Shown: positions 35,701-50,700 of the stretch, in pieces | Numbering within the stretch: position 1 is the first letter of the stretch | How the letters are laid out: each line of letters starts with the position of its first letter | DNA from: Liolophura sinensis | Taxonomy: Eukaryota; Mollusca; Polyplacophora; Chitonida; Chitonidae | Assembly: GCF_032854445.1 (NCBI RefSeq) | Contig: NC_088305.1 | Location: forward strand, 27,738,628 to 27,802,627 | Length of the DNA: 64,000 bases | Reading direction: 5' to 3' | Translations under genes and position numbers: made by a program | Notes under the pieces: generated by a model | Database searches by the model: none | What the model saw: only the letters and a program-made list of their open reading frames with translations | Told to the model about the DNA's origin: nothing

Positions 35701-38700
35701 CCAATAGCTTTGGCAATGTATCCAAATGTATTGACTGTAGCTCTCCGAATGGCCTTCTTGTGGGCTTTCAGCAACTCCAGCAGCTCAAAACAGATTCGCA
35801 TCCATTCTCGTGCCGACACAAACTCCGCCCCTCTGTCGGCTATTCGACCAACAAGATCAATGCAGTTCTCTTGCACCTTTTCGTGTCTGGAAGAAAATAG
35901 ATATGACTAAAAACAACAGACGCATTAAAATCCAAATTCACATACTTTCTCTTTACCATGAAAATACTATGCTAGTTATTAGATCTTAATTTGGCCTGTG
36001 AAAAAGCCCTGTCAGAAACACATAAGGGCCTTAAAATGATACCTTTGATGTCTATAGTGAAGTTTTGGGAAAAGAAATTATTTAAAATTCACAAAAAAAT
36101 GGATAAATCAATCAGACTCAAGCAAAATGTGTCACTTGAAACTTGCTTAAAGGTGACATGAAATGTTTTTTAATTTAAGAGCAAAACGATGCAAATACAG
36201 TACCTAATTTTGAGTATTCAGGTGTTTCTTAAATAAATCATTTTTTTTTTTTGCAAGACAGAAGTAAGGATTCATATGCACAAAAATTCTTTAACGGCTG
36301 ACCCCTATGACACAGCATAGTTATACATGTCGTTGATGGATCATAATGATACATATTAATAATACTTTCAAGCCAGTTTGCAAATCACCCCTAACAAAGC
36401 CAGTTTGCAAGTCACCCTTAACAAAGCCAGCTGGCAAATCACCCCTAACAAAGCCAGTTTGCAACTCACCCCTAACAAAGCCTGTTTGCAACTCACCACT
36501 AACAAAGCCAGATTGCAAACTCACCCCTAACAAAGCCAGCTTGCAAATCACCCCTAACAAAGCCAGTTTGCAACTCACCCCTAACAACGCCAGTTTGCAA
36601 CTCACCCCTAACAAATCCCATTTGCAACTAAAGCCAGTTTGCAACTCACCCCTAACAAAGTCAGACTGCAAACTCACCCCTAACAAAGCCAGCTTGCAAA
36701 TCACCCCTAACATAGCCAGTTTGCAACTCACCCCTAACAAAGCCAGTTTGCAACTCACCCCTAACAAACCCGTTTGAAATCACCCCTAACAAAGCCAGTT
36801 TGCAACTCACCCCTAACAAAACCCGTTTGCAACTAAAGCCAGTTTGCAAATCACCCCTAACAAAGTCAGTCTGCAAATCACCCCTAACAAAGCCTGTCAT
36901 TCACTAATTTGCTCAAATTCAAAATGAGAAAAGCAATCGTTAACATAACAGGGTGCAAATAAGCTAATGTGTGTGCCATTATTTGATGCACTCCTCTCAG
37001 ATTTCCCTTAAAACACTACATGCTTTCAACGCTGTCTTATGTGCTGGCAATCCTATTTGTCTTTATTCTCTAGATCTCATTATTATCATGCATTGGATAT
37101 TTATCCTAAATTACTATAAATTTCGTCAACGACTAACCTGCCCATTTTCACTGATTCTGAGAGTTCTGCTGAGTTTAGAAACTTATTTTGAGGATTGTCC
37201 GGAACATGGTATGATATTCTACTGGAAAATTTCAGTACCAAAAATAACATTTTGTGACATTTTAGGTCATTTAGGGTATTTTAATTTTATTTGTTAGGCA
37301 ATGTAAAGCCAAAACATAGCAAACAATGTTGTGTGTGAGATACGATACTGAAGTCTCTCTACATTGCTTCGTGTGTGAACGCCTCGAGGAAAAACAATGT
37401 TGTTACAAAAGGAACAATTTACCTTCAATCAAGAAAAATATTATGTATTTAACACCGAATCCAATGAACAGATTGTAGACGAACACTTCGGAGACTGACC
37501 TGTTTTTGAGAATTGGTGTCAGGCGTGGGAGCAGATCTTTGATGGGAGGCGTCATCTTGGTCATGCCGATCACATTGACGATACCCTTAAGGGCACCTAG
37601 GATGCTGCCCAGTACCTCCGGGTACTCCTCTCCTAGGTACTCATACAGTACCACACCCAAGTGACCCATCAGCTTCTCCTGAGAGGGGAATCAGTAAGGA
37701 GAGAAGGTTAGAGGGCTGTATAAAGATAGCAGATTGATATTTCTGAGGGAAAATTTAAGCAGGTAGATTCGCAGGTAAAGGGTTACTACTTTACCTAGCA
37801 CAATTATATGTATCAATACAAATGCTCATTAAATGCTCCATCTTAAATGCTCTATTCTCCAACTATTAAGACACTGTCAAATGAAAATTTCTTTTTTCTA
37901 GAAATATAGGAATTATCTGAAATTTTCATCAAATGTATGAAGAAATAGAAGGATCTGAAAAATATACGAAAGGGTTTACTCTTCATCCGATGTACGTGTA
38001 AATCACATTCCTTTTATTATTGTTGCTTTATGACATTCTCAAAACTTTTTCACTTATACACTGGCAGTTAGTAGATCACGGCTGGTGCAAATCAAAGAGC
38101 TCAGAGTAAACCTTGGCTCAAGTAACTGAGAAACTTAGCATGTGAGATGTCATATCGGTGGAAGGAAATTCATCAGAAGGAACTTAATGCAAGACTACAC
38201 AAGAGAATACAATCCAATAATTGCTACCACTGAATTGCTACCACTGAATTTCTTAATTTGATTTTGGAGACAAAGCTACATGGTTGGATTGGCCAATTTT
38301 TTGAGCTATAATTTAATCAGTCTACACAGAATAATGCCTTCAGAATATGCTTAAATAAACACCTTGCAAACATGTGAAATAAAGGTTGGAGAATTTAAGT
38401 AGATTAGTTCTCAACAACACAGGAACTACACAACACCTGGATCCACGACCATGCACGTTTAACTTACCTCTTGGCAGGTCTTCATCACGATAGCTATCCT
38501 GGAGATCAGATCAGCTGCCTGCTGACGCACTTTTGCAGACTTATTGTTGAGACGCCAGAGGATGGTACCACAGATCTGAGGGAGGTACGGCTTGACGCGC
38601 TTCCCAAGAGCGTTCACCACTGTACCAAACCCATTCAACATCACCACATCCTGCAAAACAGTAGAAGCTATCATCAGTAACGGACAACATCACATTCTAG

Positions 38701-41700
38701 ATGATACAAAGTGCACTGATTAGCTGTTTGGGTATATACATTAACACACATCATCACATTCTAGATGATACAAGGTGCACTGATTAGCTGTTTGGGTATA
38801 TACATTAACACACATCATCACATTCTAGATGATACAAGGTGCACTGATTAGCTGTTTGGGTATATACATTAACATACATCATCACATTCTAGATGATACA
38901 AGGTGTACTGATTAGCTGTTTGGGTATATACATTAACACACATCACATTCTAGATGATACAAGGTGCACTGATTAGCTGTTTGGGTATATACATTAACAC
39001 ACATCACATTCTAGATGATACAAGGTGCACTGATTAGCTGTTTGGGTATATACATTAACACACATCATCACATTCTAGATGATACAAGGTGCACTGATTA
39101 GCTGTTTGGGTATATACATTAACACACATCACATTCTACATGGTAGAAGGTGCACGGTTTAGCTGTTTGAGAATATACGTTTACATATATCACCACATCC
39201 AATAACACACAAGGTGTAATGAGTAGGCAATACATCATTAAAGATATGTTTGATGGTCGTACCCTGCCCTCCCCTCCCCATTATGAAGTATATATTGGGA
39301 TTCTGATCAGGTTATTTTTGTTTGATTAATTTTCTCTCCACATTAATTTGTTTAAAAATACCTATCTTTTTCATTAGCAAGCACAAAAAAATTTCCCACG
39401 GACACATTTATTTCTGTTAGAGTTCGGTTATGCCCTACAAAAACTTTTTTTAGGAAGGCTTAGCTGTTACAGCATATACCTTTACATAAACATTCACTAC
39501 AACATCACTGGAATGTAAACATTTCGAAATGGTGATGGTGCACAATAAAAACTCTCTATGCACTAGATCCTTTCCGAACAGACTGACCTCTGTGGTCTGT
39601 TCCTGGAAAGCGTACAATATGCCGTCGATCAGCTGTTCCTCTAGCCGCGAGTCCACATCAGCAGCACCCAGGTTACCCAGGATCTTCTCTATCGTCTCCA
39701 TCACCATCTTCCTGTACTGTTCAGCCTCATCCTTTAGGTCGTCCACCACACGCCCAATAATCTCGGCCGCACCCACCTTGTTGCCGATCTCCACAGTCGT
39801 GTCCACAAGCTGTTGAACAGTTATACATGTTTTATGGTATGGCACTGCTTTCATTATATCTAAGAATGTCAGCATTCATCAAAATTTTATTTATCGCAAC
39901 TGAGGTCAGGCTCATGAAACCAAACGGAGATCAGAGGAACTATGTCACCTTAACAGTAACGTGACTCAAGTATCTTGCGTTTATTGCGGATATACAAGCA
40001 GGAGCTGCCATTCAGAAATATGTTTGTGCCAACATCACCATGTTTTTGCCAAAAGGTGCATTGAGATACTTCTGATATAGGTCTCCTTAAACTGGGATGG
40101 CCACAAGAGACGAGAATTCTATTCATCTTTAAGGGGAGAATTTTAAAGTGAGTTTAGAAGGTAGGAGGATATCCTACTGGAAAAAGTACTATAGGAGTAT
40201 GTCATACCTGTCTAAAAATGCACTATTTTGACTGAAATCGGACGTGATTTCGAGTAATTGTACAAACTACGCACCTGTCTGTAGTTCCTTCTGTCCAGGG
40301 CCATCCTCTGGTTCCAGAAGTGTTTGAAGAACGGAGGCAGGATCTCGTCTTTAATGTACTGAGGCTCTACACCATCTGTGGCACAACACTGCTTCACTAC
40401 CTGCAGACAGAGACAGTAGTATTGATTCACTGCTCATAACCTCCTCGTTAGAATTATCTGGAGGATTCCTTTATATGTTTGTAAATATCCTGATCCTATA
40501 CATATCAATATTTCACTTAAGAACCACTAGCTGAGTAATATTTTCTTCACAATTTTCTGTGTCTTCTCATCATGAGACTGGAACTTCAGAAACTGGAGCG
40601 AATGTTTCTTCTTCCATGTTCGCGATTCTAAATGACTGATCTCACTCAGAAGCCAGACTGATCTGACTCAGAAACCTGACTGACCTGGCTCATGAGCCAG
40701 ACTAATCTGACTCAGAAACCAGGCTGATCTAATCTGACTCATAAGCCAGACTAATCTGACTCAGAAACCAGGCTGATCTGATCAGACTCAGAAACCAGAC
40801 TGATCTGACTCAGAAACCAGGCCGATCTGACACAGAAACCAGACTGATCTGACTCAAAAACCAGACTGATCTGACTCAGAAACCTGACTGATTTGATCTG
40901 ACTCAGAAACCAGGCTGATCCGACTCAGAAACCAGGCTAATCTGACTCACCTTGAGTACAATTTTCTTCATCTCTTCATCAGGGGACTGGAACTCTCGGA
41001 TCAGGATCAGCATGACCTCACGGGTGTAGTAATTAGCATATTCTGCATCCATCAGTGGGATCAGGTAACCAATCGCTTTCAAGAAAGCTGCCAAACCCTG
41101 AAGAAGAAATATGGTGTTTAGTAATACGCTAAAAGTACTGAAAACATAGAAGAAAAAACTGGAAAACATGATGTTTGGTTGTCATCAACAAGACACTTTG
41201 GTAATAAACAAATATTTAAAATAAACAAACATATGTAACGAACAGTTGTGATTAACATTTGTAATAAACAAACATTTGTGATAAACAAATATTTGTAATA
41301 AACAATCAGTAAAAACCTTAAATCAGGCACTAGTTTAAATCTTGAAATAATCTTTCATGTGCACAAGATATACCTACATACACTACATATTTTACTAAGT
41401 TACTTCTTTCAGTAAAAACACTCATTGTTTTTTTTGGGGTCTTATGACTGTGTATACAGACTTACTTTTCCTCTATGTTGACGAATACCCTTCCAGAGGG
41501 GTTTGAGGACGCTGTCAAAGGACTCAATCCCGTAGGGCGTGGCCGCCTCGGCCAGAGCAGCCAGGGCCAGAGCTGTGATTGTACGCACCTTCTGCTGTTC
41601 ATCTACAAGTCCTACAACCCGACACATACAAACAGTTATAGGAATTCACAACAGTGAATGGTGGAGAAAGTACGCTTGGAAAATCCTAATGTGCACTGCT

Positions 41701-44700
41701 TCCTCTATTTTCACTTCAGTGGTAAAATCATGAAACAGTGCCTTTGTCCAATTAATTCAAAAAAAAAGGAAATAATGCCAAAATGATAACTTTGATTTTT
41801 TCACAGTGCAGGAGGAAACAGAGCAGAATTTGGTATTTATTTATTTGATTGGTGTTTTATGCTGTACTCAAGAATATTTCATTTATACAACGGCAGCCAA
41901 CATCACGATGTGAGGAAACCAGGCAGAGCCCAGGGGAAACTCACGACACCTGACAATCTCCACATCTCAAGAGGAAGTACCAGAGAACCCTTTAGATAGC
42001 TTGGCCAACAAATTATTGAGTATGTGCAAGGCAGCTTCTAACTGGGCCAGACAGTCATTGTGTTCAAGCAAGGGATCCTCCTGTCCATAATCTGGCCTAA
42101 CTGGAATCTGCCTTACAATGGCAGCATCTTCTCCTTCAGAGTATCAAGAGGCTGAGTATGGGGAGAAGGGTTCAGGCTGTTATCCAGGCACACGTCGGAT
42201 ACACCCGATACTGACGTAAAACGCTTTAAGAGATACCAAATGACGTTTATATTGAATAATTTCAACCACTGCTTCAAGGCTGCTGACTCCATAACCATAC
42301 TTGTACAGCCTTTGTTTCCAATCAAAACCAGTGATGATGGAAATGCATGTGTTATCATTAGAACACATGGATTTCAATCATTAGTCAAAGAGTCACACAG
42401 TTCACAACCAATCACATTTATACTCTTTAAATACAAAAGAACATTAAGTTATTTGTGTAGATTTAACCAACACTGATCAGAGCTACTCACCATATGCACA
42501 GTACTCAATACTCACAGATTAACAGTAATTTCCATAGGTGTGAAAATTTAGGCAACTTATTAAACCACAAGGGCAGACAACTCAGTAAACGACCTACCAT
42601 GTTCGATAATCTCTACCAGGTTTCTCAGATGTGGCAGAATGGCACAGCCCATGAGAATGGCGATCTGCTGCACAATCTTGATCCCAGTGTGACGAGCCTG
42701 CCATGATTTCTTACTGCGACACACAGCCTTTAGGAAGGGCAGGAGGGAGGGGATTCCTAGGGCCGAGGCGACTACAGCAAACGCTCGGGCGGTCGTGTTA
42801 CGCACATACTCGTCCATGTTGTCAATATCAGGCCTCATTGTGGAGATCATGGTAGCTAGACCAGCAGCCTGCACGAAAACAAAAAACAACGATCTTCATG
42901 TAACATTACACGCATTAGCACTAACCAATGTTTGCCACTGTTATGATATGACTACTGATGTTAACAGCATTGAAAAGGATTAAGAAATCTGACAAGTCAT
43001 TCAAGAGCAAACGAATATTATAAGTATTAATTCAGACAACAGTTTGGGATATTTTCACTTTCTTCTACGCTGTCTAATTAAAAGATTCGTGATAAATTCA
43101 ACCTCTCCTATATCCCTATCTCCTGTTTCATTTATTTATTTATTTGATTGGTGTTTTACGCTGTCAGGAGTTCATACAAGTCATTTTTCCACATACCGAC
43201 CATCACTTTCTGGATGAAATTGATTTTTTGTTTTGTTTTGACTAATTCTTTGAGATAATAAAATTGAATATTTTGGTACCTAACTATCCTTCACTGATTA
43301 AAGTAATTACCATTGCCTTTATATAAACTCAAGCTGGCCGCCTCGTTGGTACTGCAAACTGACAATTTGCCCACACTGAGAAGTTATCGTTACATGTATT
43401 TCACGATACTGGTCTAATGAAGACCTGACCAGAAAGCTTATAACACCAGTCTAGACTCACTGGAACTCACGACATAAGTAATTAGGCCTGGCCTTGACAT
43501 CACAGAATGGTCACGAAATTACCACATGGGGGTATTAACTATAATGATCTTTAAAAAGAGATTCAGAGAAGTAATACACTGCTACTTTATGTATCAATGA
43601 ATTGTCAATTCGTCCACAACGAATATGGTTGGATCTCAACGGCCTGAAGTCTTTTCTGGCACCCAACTAGGTGTTCAGTCTTTGAACAAAAAACATGCTT
43701 TATTAGCGAATCGATGTCCCTGGTAAATGTTTATATCTGGCTGATAACGTTTTTATTTCGCTGCTTTAAGCCTTTTATCAAACTTCAGACTCCCGAAAAC
43801 GAAACCTGGAGGCAAACTAAGTGCTTGCCTTAAAACAAGCTGAAGATATCAGCACCACCTAACATCAGGGGAAGGAAAACCAGTCAGAACGTGTGCCCTC
43901 ATATACAGTCACTCGCGCTACGCTAATGTCAAAAACAGAACGATCAGAAGCCGAATTTGGTCAAATTATTTGTGAGGACTGATTTGGTAGAGACCAAAGA
44001 AGCTTACTATGTGTCATGTTTGAAGTCATGTGCCACTCCCCTTCCAAAAATTACCTTCTTAAATCTAATCAACTGCAGAGTTATGCAGATTATGTACAGA
44101 GATAACTTGTAACTGAAACAGGTTGCTGTGCGAAACTTTGAATACATTCAAATTGAAATGCAAAATTTTAAATATTTCTTCCCAAAAACAACCTCAAATT
44201 GAATAAATATAACCATTTATTGAGACTACTTCTATGAGCTCCTGGCCGTACTCAAGAATATTTCACTTATAAGACAGCAGCCAGCATTATGATGGGAGGA
44301 AACCAGGCAGAGAGGGGAAACCCACGACCACACACAGGTTGCTGACAGACGGAGAAGCCAACATGTGCTGGACTTGAACTCAGAGTGATGGCATTGGTAG
44401 GAGGCTCCTTGGTCACTGAGCCATCCTGGAGTACTAACCACCTCCGCCACAGAGGCCCTACAACACTCTTACTACCTTCCCATATACATACCTTAGCCAA
44501 ATTGGAGATGATTTCTCGGCCTTCCACTCTGGCATAGTAATCCTCGTCAATCAGCAGAGGTTCAATAACAACCAGGATTTTGTGGACGTACGGACGCACC
44601 AAGTCATCCAGCTTGTACAGGATACGATCAATAACCTTCACCAACAGATGGCGCTCCTGGTCCTCCAGGGTAGGGGACATAAGCAAGGGTAGGATCTGGT

Positions 44701-47700
44701 TGAAGAGTGGACCAGCCCCGAATTCCCGAGCTTTGTCCGTGATCTGTCGCAGTGCAGCCTGAAGTTGAAAAAAAATACAAAAAACATGTTATCTCACTTT
44801 CTTAAAGCATAAAATTGGTTTCTATTTTCATCCCGTACCAGATATGCACAGTCCTCCATGAGATTTTTTTACTGCCACTCATCAAACCGGATATATACAT
44901 AACATTACAAGATGGAAGAACCAATTCATAGAATGGTCCAAGTGTGAGCCTCACTTAACGTCCATAAATATCAGAACTACTTCCATGGGCGTTGCTTGGA
45001 AGGTCAACCAATTAGTTGAAAAAGGTTAGAAAATCTGACAAGCCATACTTCACCAAGTAGATACAAAGTAGATAACTAGTAATGAAACAGGCAAAAATGA
45101 GCATTTTTGGAACTAACATTTCTAGGAAATAACTAACTAGGAAAAGTTTTCTGTGAGGCTTGATTAATTTCTTATAAGAACAACTGCAGTTTTGGCATCA
45201 ATTTTAAGTACATTATTACAGACCAAACTTTAGGTGAAATACATTACTCCCATGAAAACTGAACTAGAAACTTCTCATGACACCCAAATAATGACGCTTT
45301 TACCTTTCTCATCGGTGGTGTTCCATTCTTAATTTTTAGCAGCAGCTTCATGATCTTTCTCTCTTTCTGTTCTTCTGCAGACAATGACTCCTCATCCACA
45401 TCAACCTGCGTGGATGGGGCAAAAAACACACAACTGTTAGAAAAGAGAAACTAACAACTTGGAAACTTGGGTGTTTTACAGTATACAACCCCCTAGTTGA
45501 TCATTTTCTTTTTCCGGTTTTCTTTTTGTTTATTTGAATGGTATTTACATTACACTTTGACAATGTATTAAATCTTGAGTACTTTTTATTTTACATACTT
45601 TTAAACGTAAACATTTTTAAATTTAAATAGTTTTAAATTTTAAAAACCCAAAAGCTGTGAATGTTTATATATAGAAAGTTTTTGACTTATTGATGGTCTT
45701 GACTGACATAAAAAAAAAATACCACAAACTGTGTGGAAAAAAGGTTAACATCTTAACCTGTAAAATAAGAAAACATGCATTTTAAGACTGTCACTGAATA
45801 TCTCACCAGTAGTTTATCAAAGTACTGCATATCATCGGGTTTCATCATGGGTAGGTTCCCCTTGGGCTGCATGTCCACCATCTGTACTTTGTTGTCTGGG
45901 GTCTGCATACGAAAGCCCATGGGCGTGCCTGCCATAGGGGTAGGTGTGGCAATCAGTTTACGCCCTGGGGTTCTTATAGGGACATAGCCTGCCGGGGGTT
46001 GTAAGACCTAGTAAATACAAACGTGACAATGTAATGGATGTCGGACTGACTTCAGAATTGAACATGCACTAAAATATGTATCTTCAATGAACTAAAATTC
46101 AAGATACAACAATACACAAACACATTAAATTTACCAGAAACTTTTACAGACAGCACTGCCCAGGTACGAAAACTTCATGACTACTTCCTCAAACCTGTTC
46201 ACAAAATGTGCTAACAGTCTCCTTTATAAATGAATAGTGCAATGACATGGCATGCACCATATTTGTTGTTTGTTTACTTTTGTTTTTTCCAAGAATTGTT
46301 TTAATCTGCAGTGGGATCTATCAAAGAGTATTAATTCTTAACATTTAAAGGGATACAGGATCGTCACCAACTGGCTGGTGTGAGAGAAAGGCTAGTCTAG
46401 GTTACACCTAGGCTAAATTTTATGTATAGCACACTGGATTCCCAAATACAAAGGCAATAGACTTTAACTTATGAAATCCTATCTCCACTGTCAGCCAATC
46501 AGATTTTGTAGCAGTGTAAAGTAAGATCAGGCCACACCAATTTAAATTTTCGTTTTACAGGCAGGATGAATCTTTTTTCAATGTCGTCGGAGGGTGCAAA
46601 AATAACAATAAAACTGAAGCATCATCTGATCTGTGGGAAATGTTTCTTTCCCGTTGAAGACATATATTTACAAAATTGGAAGGTTCATAAAAAATGGAAA
46701 ATCATGAAGACTGGCAAAAATAAAAAGACAGATTTTCAATTTTATTTTAATTCCATTCTTGGGTTTTTCAGTCTTTCCTTTGCCGGTAAAACACAAAATA
46801 AAATTGTTGTCACCTATCTTGCATAAATAGTTGGTAAAATATCACTTTTAAACTTGCATACATGGCAATATCTATCTCACAAATAAAGTCTAAAGAAACC
46901 TTATAGCCTGTTGGGAAGAGGGAGTCTAGTTCCTCGTCTGACAGTGGCCTGTTTCTCTCATCAATCTCTCTCTGCCAGGTGAATGCCTGCAACTGTTCCG
47001 GTGTCATGGACATCAGGTGACCAGGAGTAGGAGTCGCCATTGCCATGGCTTTCTGTCCAGTAGGTGTCACTCCACTAGGTGTCATCCCACTGGGCGTGGA
47101 CCCACCTGGTGTTAGCCCTCCGGGAGTCATTCCGCTCGGGGTCATACTTCCAGGGGTCATACTGGGGGTCATGGCACTTGGGGTCATGGCACTCGGAGTT
47201 AAGCCTCCAGGAGTTGCCTGGCCTGGGGTCTCATCCCATCTGGATCGCCGCTTGCTTGCACCTGCGGTGGGCGTGTCTTGTATCAGGTCACCCCCACGGT
47301 CAGTTTTCGGTGTTTCTGCCCAGCCGCCTCCCCCAGGAGTACTGTGACCGGGTGTGGCATGTGCAGGAGTTTCTGGAAAATACATACAACATCATTAACA
47401 TTCTAACGATTCCAGGCTATTACATGCTCTTTAACAGCCTTTCAAAATTATAAATTAAAATTTTCTTGTACTCTCTAGCACATTAGATGCCAAAAAGCTC
47501 ATTCTTAGAGAGTGCACACCTGACTTGTTTGAAAAGTGCTTGTCACATACCTCTCTGTACAAGTTATAGTTCTCACAGTATAATTTTCTCACCTCTCTCT
47601 GTTTTTGGCGTTTCGTCCCACCGGTTTCTACGGGCACTGGGTGTGACCTGCGTATCACGACCAGGTGTGACGGCGCCTGGTGTCGCATGGCCAGGGGTAG

Positions 47701-50700
47701 CATCCCACATCCGTGTACTGGCCCCTGGTGTAGCGCCTGGCGTCTCCGAACCTTTCGCTTTCCCTGGGGTTTCATCCCACCTTGTGTTTGAGGGGGTAGC
47801 AGACTCGGCAACATCCCAACTTGATGTTTTCTTCTTGGCAGGCTGGTCATCGGCGAGCTGGTCCCATCGTCGGCGTTTGGATGCTTGTTTGGCAGAAGCA
47901 TCTCCTGCGGCTGAGTTTACTGTATGCAGATCACCCGATTTTGCTTTCTCTACCATCTGCTGCTGCAGAGATTTCTGTTCAAAAAGCAAACACACATAAA
48001 TGAGAAAACAAGAACTACAAAGAGCCAAAGACAACATTACACAAAGCTGTCCACATAGACAACACCGAAAACTGTACTTAAAATCCTTCTTTTTTTTCCC
48101 CATGAAAGCCGGCATCGGTATATGTGATGAGAAAAAAAAAAATTAGCATTGGCCATAGGTTCTTGGTATTATCCCGTATCAGACAAAACACTGCGCTTTT
48201 CATTTGGCGTCCAAAGTCTGCTGAGTTGGTTATCTCCCTTTGTTGGGTTCCAACAGTGGTCACATCGCTGAAGTGATTCACCTTTACATCGGTCTTCTGC
48301 TCTGAATTGATGGGTTTTTGCGGATAAATTCGTTACATGGTGACTCACTGATAGGATGCGCAAATATATGGTGTCACTTATCCTCATATTGGGTGAGGTG
48401 TCAATATGAGGATTACTGACACCGTATATTTGTGTATCCTATCACTGTGTCACCATGTAACTAATAGAACCACGCCTGACAGATGCTCATTAAAAACATT
48501 TCTGCTATTCAAAAGTTCACTAGAGCTTTGCCCATTGCATACCTGCTCTTGGGAAACCCTCTGTTCTTTAAGGATATCTCCATATGTCCTCAGCTTAGGA
48601 TCCGGTGTTTTGCCACCTGCAAAATATAAAGAAAAGGTCACGACACGAAGCCGTGACGGATAAAAATCTTTGAGTATACAAAATCACTTCGTTTTATCAA
48701 GATGTATCAGTTTGTTCTGGTCTTGTACACCGAGTTATATCGTGCATATTAAGTAGAAAAAATCGTGTACATTTGCAGGTATGACGAGGAATCTCCTGAT
48801 GTTGTACACAGCACAATCTTCAAAAATTCAAATTTTTGTAAAAAAAAAAAAGATATTCTTTCTGAATATGTAGAATCACCCATACCTGAATACATATGCT
48901 GCAGTATTAACATTGGTGACTGGCACACTAGCTTTCAACAGATACATTTCCAAGTCAGCCCAGCATCAGTCATACAGGTACAACAGTTCTTCACCAATTT
49001 TTAACTTTCTACACTTTTCAATTGCAGGTAATCGTTAATTTATTCCTGTACCACCACCCCCCCTACCCCCCACCCCCACCATCACCAAGATATTAAGCTA
49101 ACTGAGTGCATGTGTACAACATCTGCTTCATCCTCATCAGCTTTTTTTTTTCTCGCAGATGAAGTTCTACACCACGACTGTTTCACATTCAAGCAACAAA
49201 ACGAAAAGATATTCGTAGACTGAATTATGGTTGATGTTAACAATACCAAAGCCAAATCTGGTACCGAGCTTGATCAATGTTTGATTGACCAAGATGTTTA
49301 CTTGATTTGGTTACTGTTTGAGGCCAAGATTGAAAAGACGTTCATATATCACCTTAAAGCTTTTAGAACTATGCATTACCATTAACCTAAGGCAGACACT
49401 GGTTCAAGCAGAAAAGATATTGTATAATTTTCTCCGACACTTCTGAAAGAAAATATTCGTCATGTTCAAATGACACGAAGCATTTTTTGTGGGCCATTCA
49501 CTGAGTGCAAGATGACGGCTTTTTGCAGGCTGTGGCAGTTACTGCAAATTTCTGCTGATTAATTCTTTTCTTTTTTTTTTTGGTCTCAAGTTCAGTCATG
49601 AAGAGACTGGTAGTGGCAAGTAGAAATTCATCTGCGACACCATTGTGTTTTTTTGTGTATTGAAACAATGCGTATATTCACAAAATGACAGCACAGTGTT
49701 GGTTGTTGTTGTTATACGTACGCACTGGTCACATGTTGTCATGGCAACGTCTCATCTCTGACAAACGTCACCTAAAATAAGTCTGTAGATCAGTGTAAAT
49801 CTGGACACTTAACTAATACCTACACCACACACGCACGCACGCACAATCATTAACAAACCCTGAAGTTACTGATTTCTCTTTACAAAGCATGCATCTGTTT
49901 AAAACAGCCAAAATTTTCCAACCTCATCTTTCAGAACAACTTCAAAACAAAACCAGAGATTCAGTATCATTTGTATTAAAACCATCCTAATACTGATTCA
50001 AGAGTTATGCAATGATAAACAAACATTACTTTTTTTTTTCTTTTTTTTAAATCTTCTAAACGTAAAAACATCATAAATTTCACAATCCATTTTAAGCTGG
50101 CAATTTTGAGCCGATAGTCTACCCGATGTAGTGACAGTTGAAACAACAACAACGCTACAAAAGCGTGTTGGCCTGGCTCACTTGTTGATGGGAATGGTCC
50201 ATGCTAGAAAGGAAAGTTATACACCATTAGTATTGTTCCGCCAGTTGACCATCGTATGGCACCGCTCTACGAGCAGCACTGTTCCCCCTTTAATGGTAAA
50301 TTCAACAAAAGCTCGGACCTATCCCACTAATTAGCCCTACGCTTATAGAATCATTATCAAACACCACACAATCCAGATGTACAGATGTTTATGGAGTTTC
50401 TCTGAAAATGCTCTTGAAATACAAAAATGCAAGTGAAAACCAGGGTGTCCCACATCAAACTGGCTTTGTCAAAGCAAAAAAAAGACATAAATTTGTTATT
50501 AAGTAATCAAGCATGTGGGATTGAATTTTGGAATTTACCTTATTGCCAAGCCAAATAAGCATGTACCGGTATGTATCTCTTAACAATTGTCACCATATAC
50601 CATGCCAAACGACCTATATCTCCAACATATAAGAGACAAAGTGTCAGAATTGATTTTAAAGCATGTGTAAAGCAAAGAACTGTTTCACTGTTTTTCCTCA

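Noticed and set aside
36321-36900. 148- and 143-codon frames on both strands
   Set aside because: Both strands open because the 27-bp unit is a multiple of three without stops. Intronic to SF3B1.
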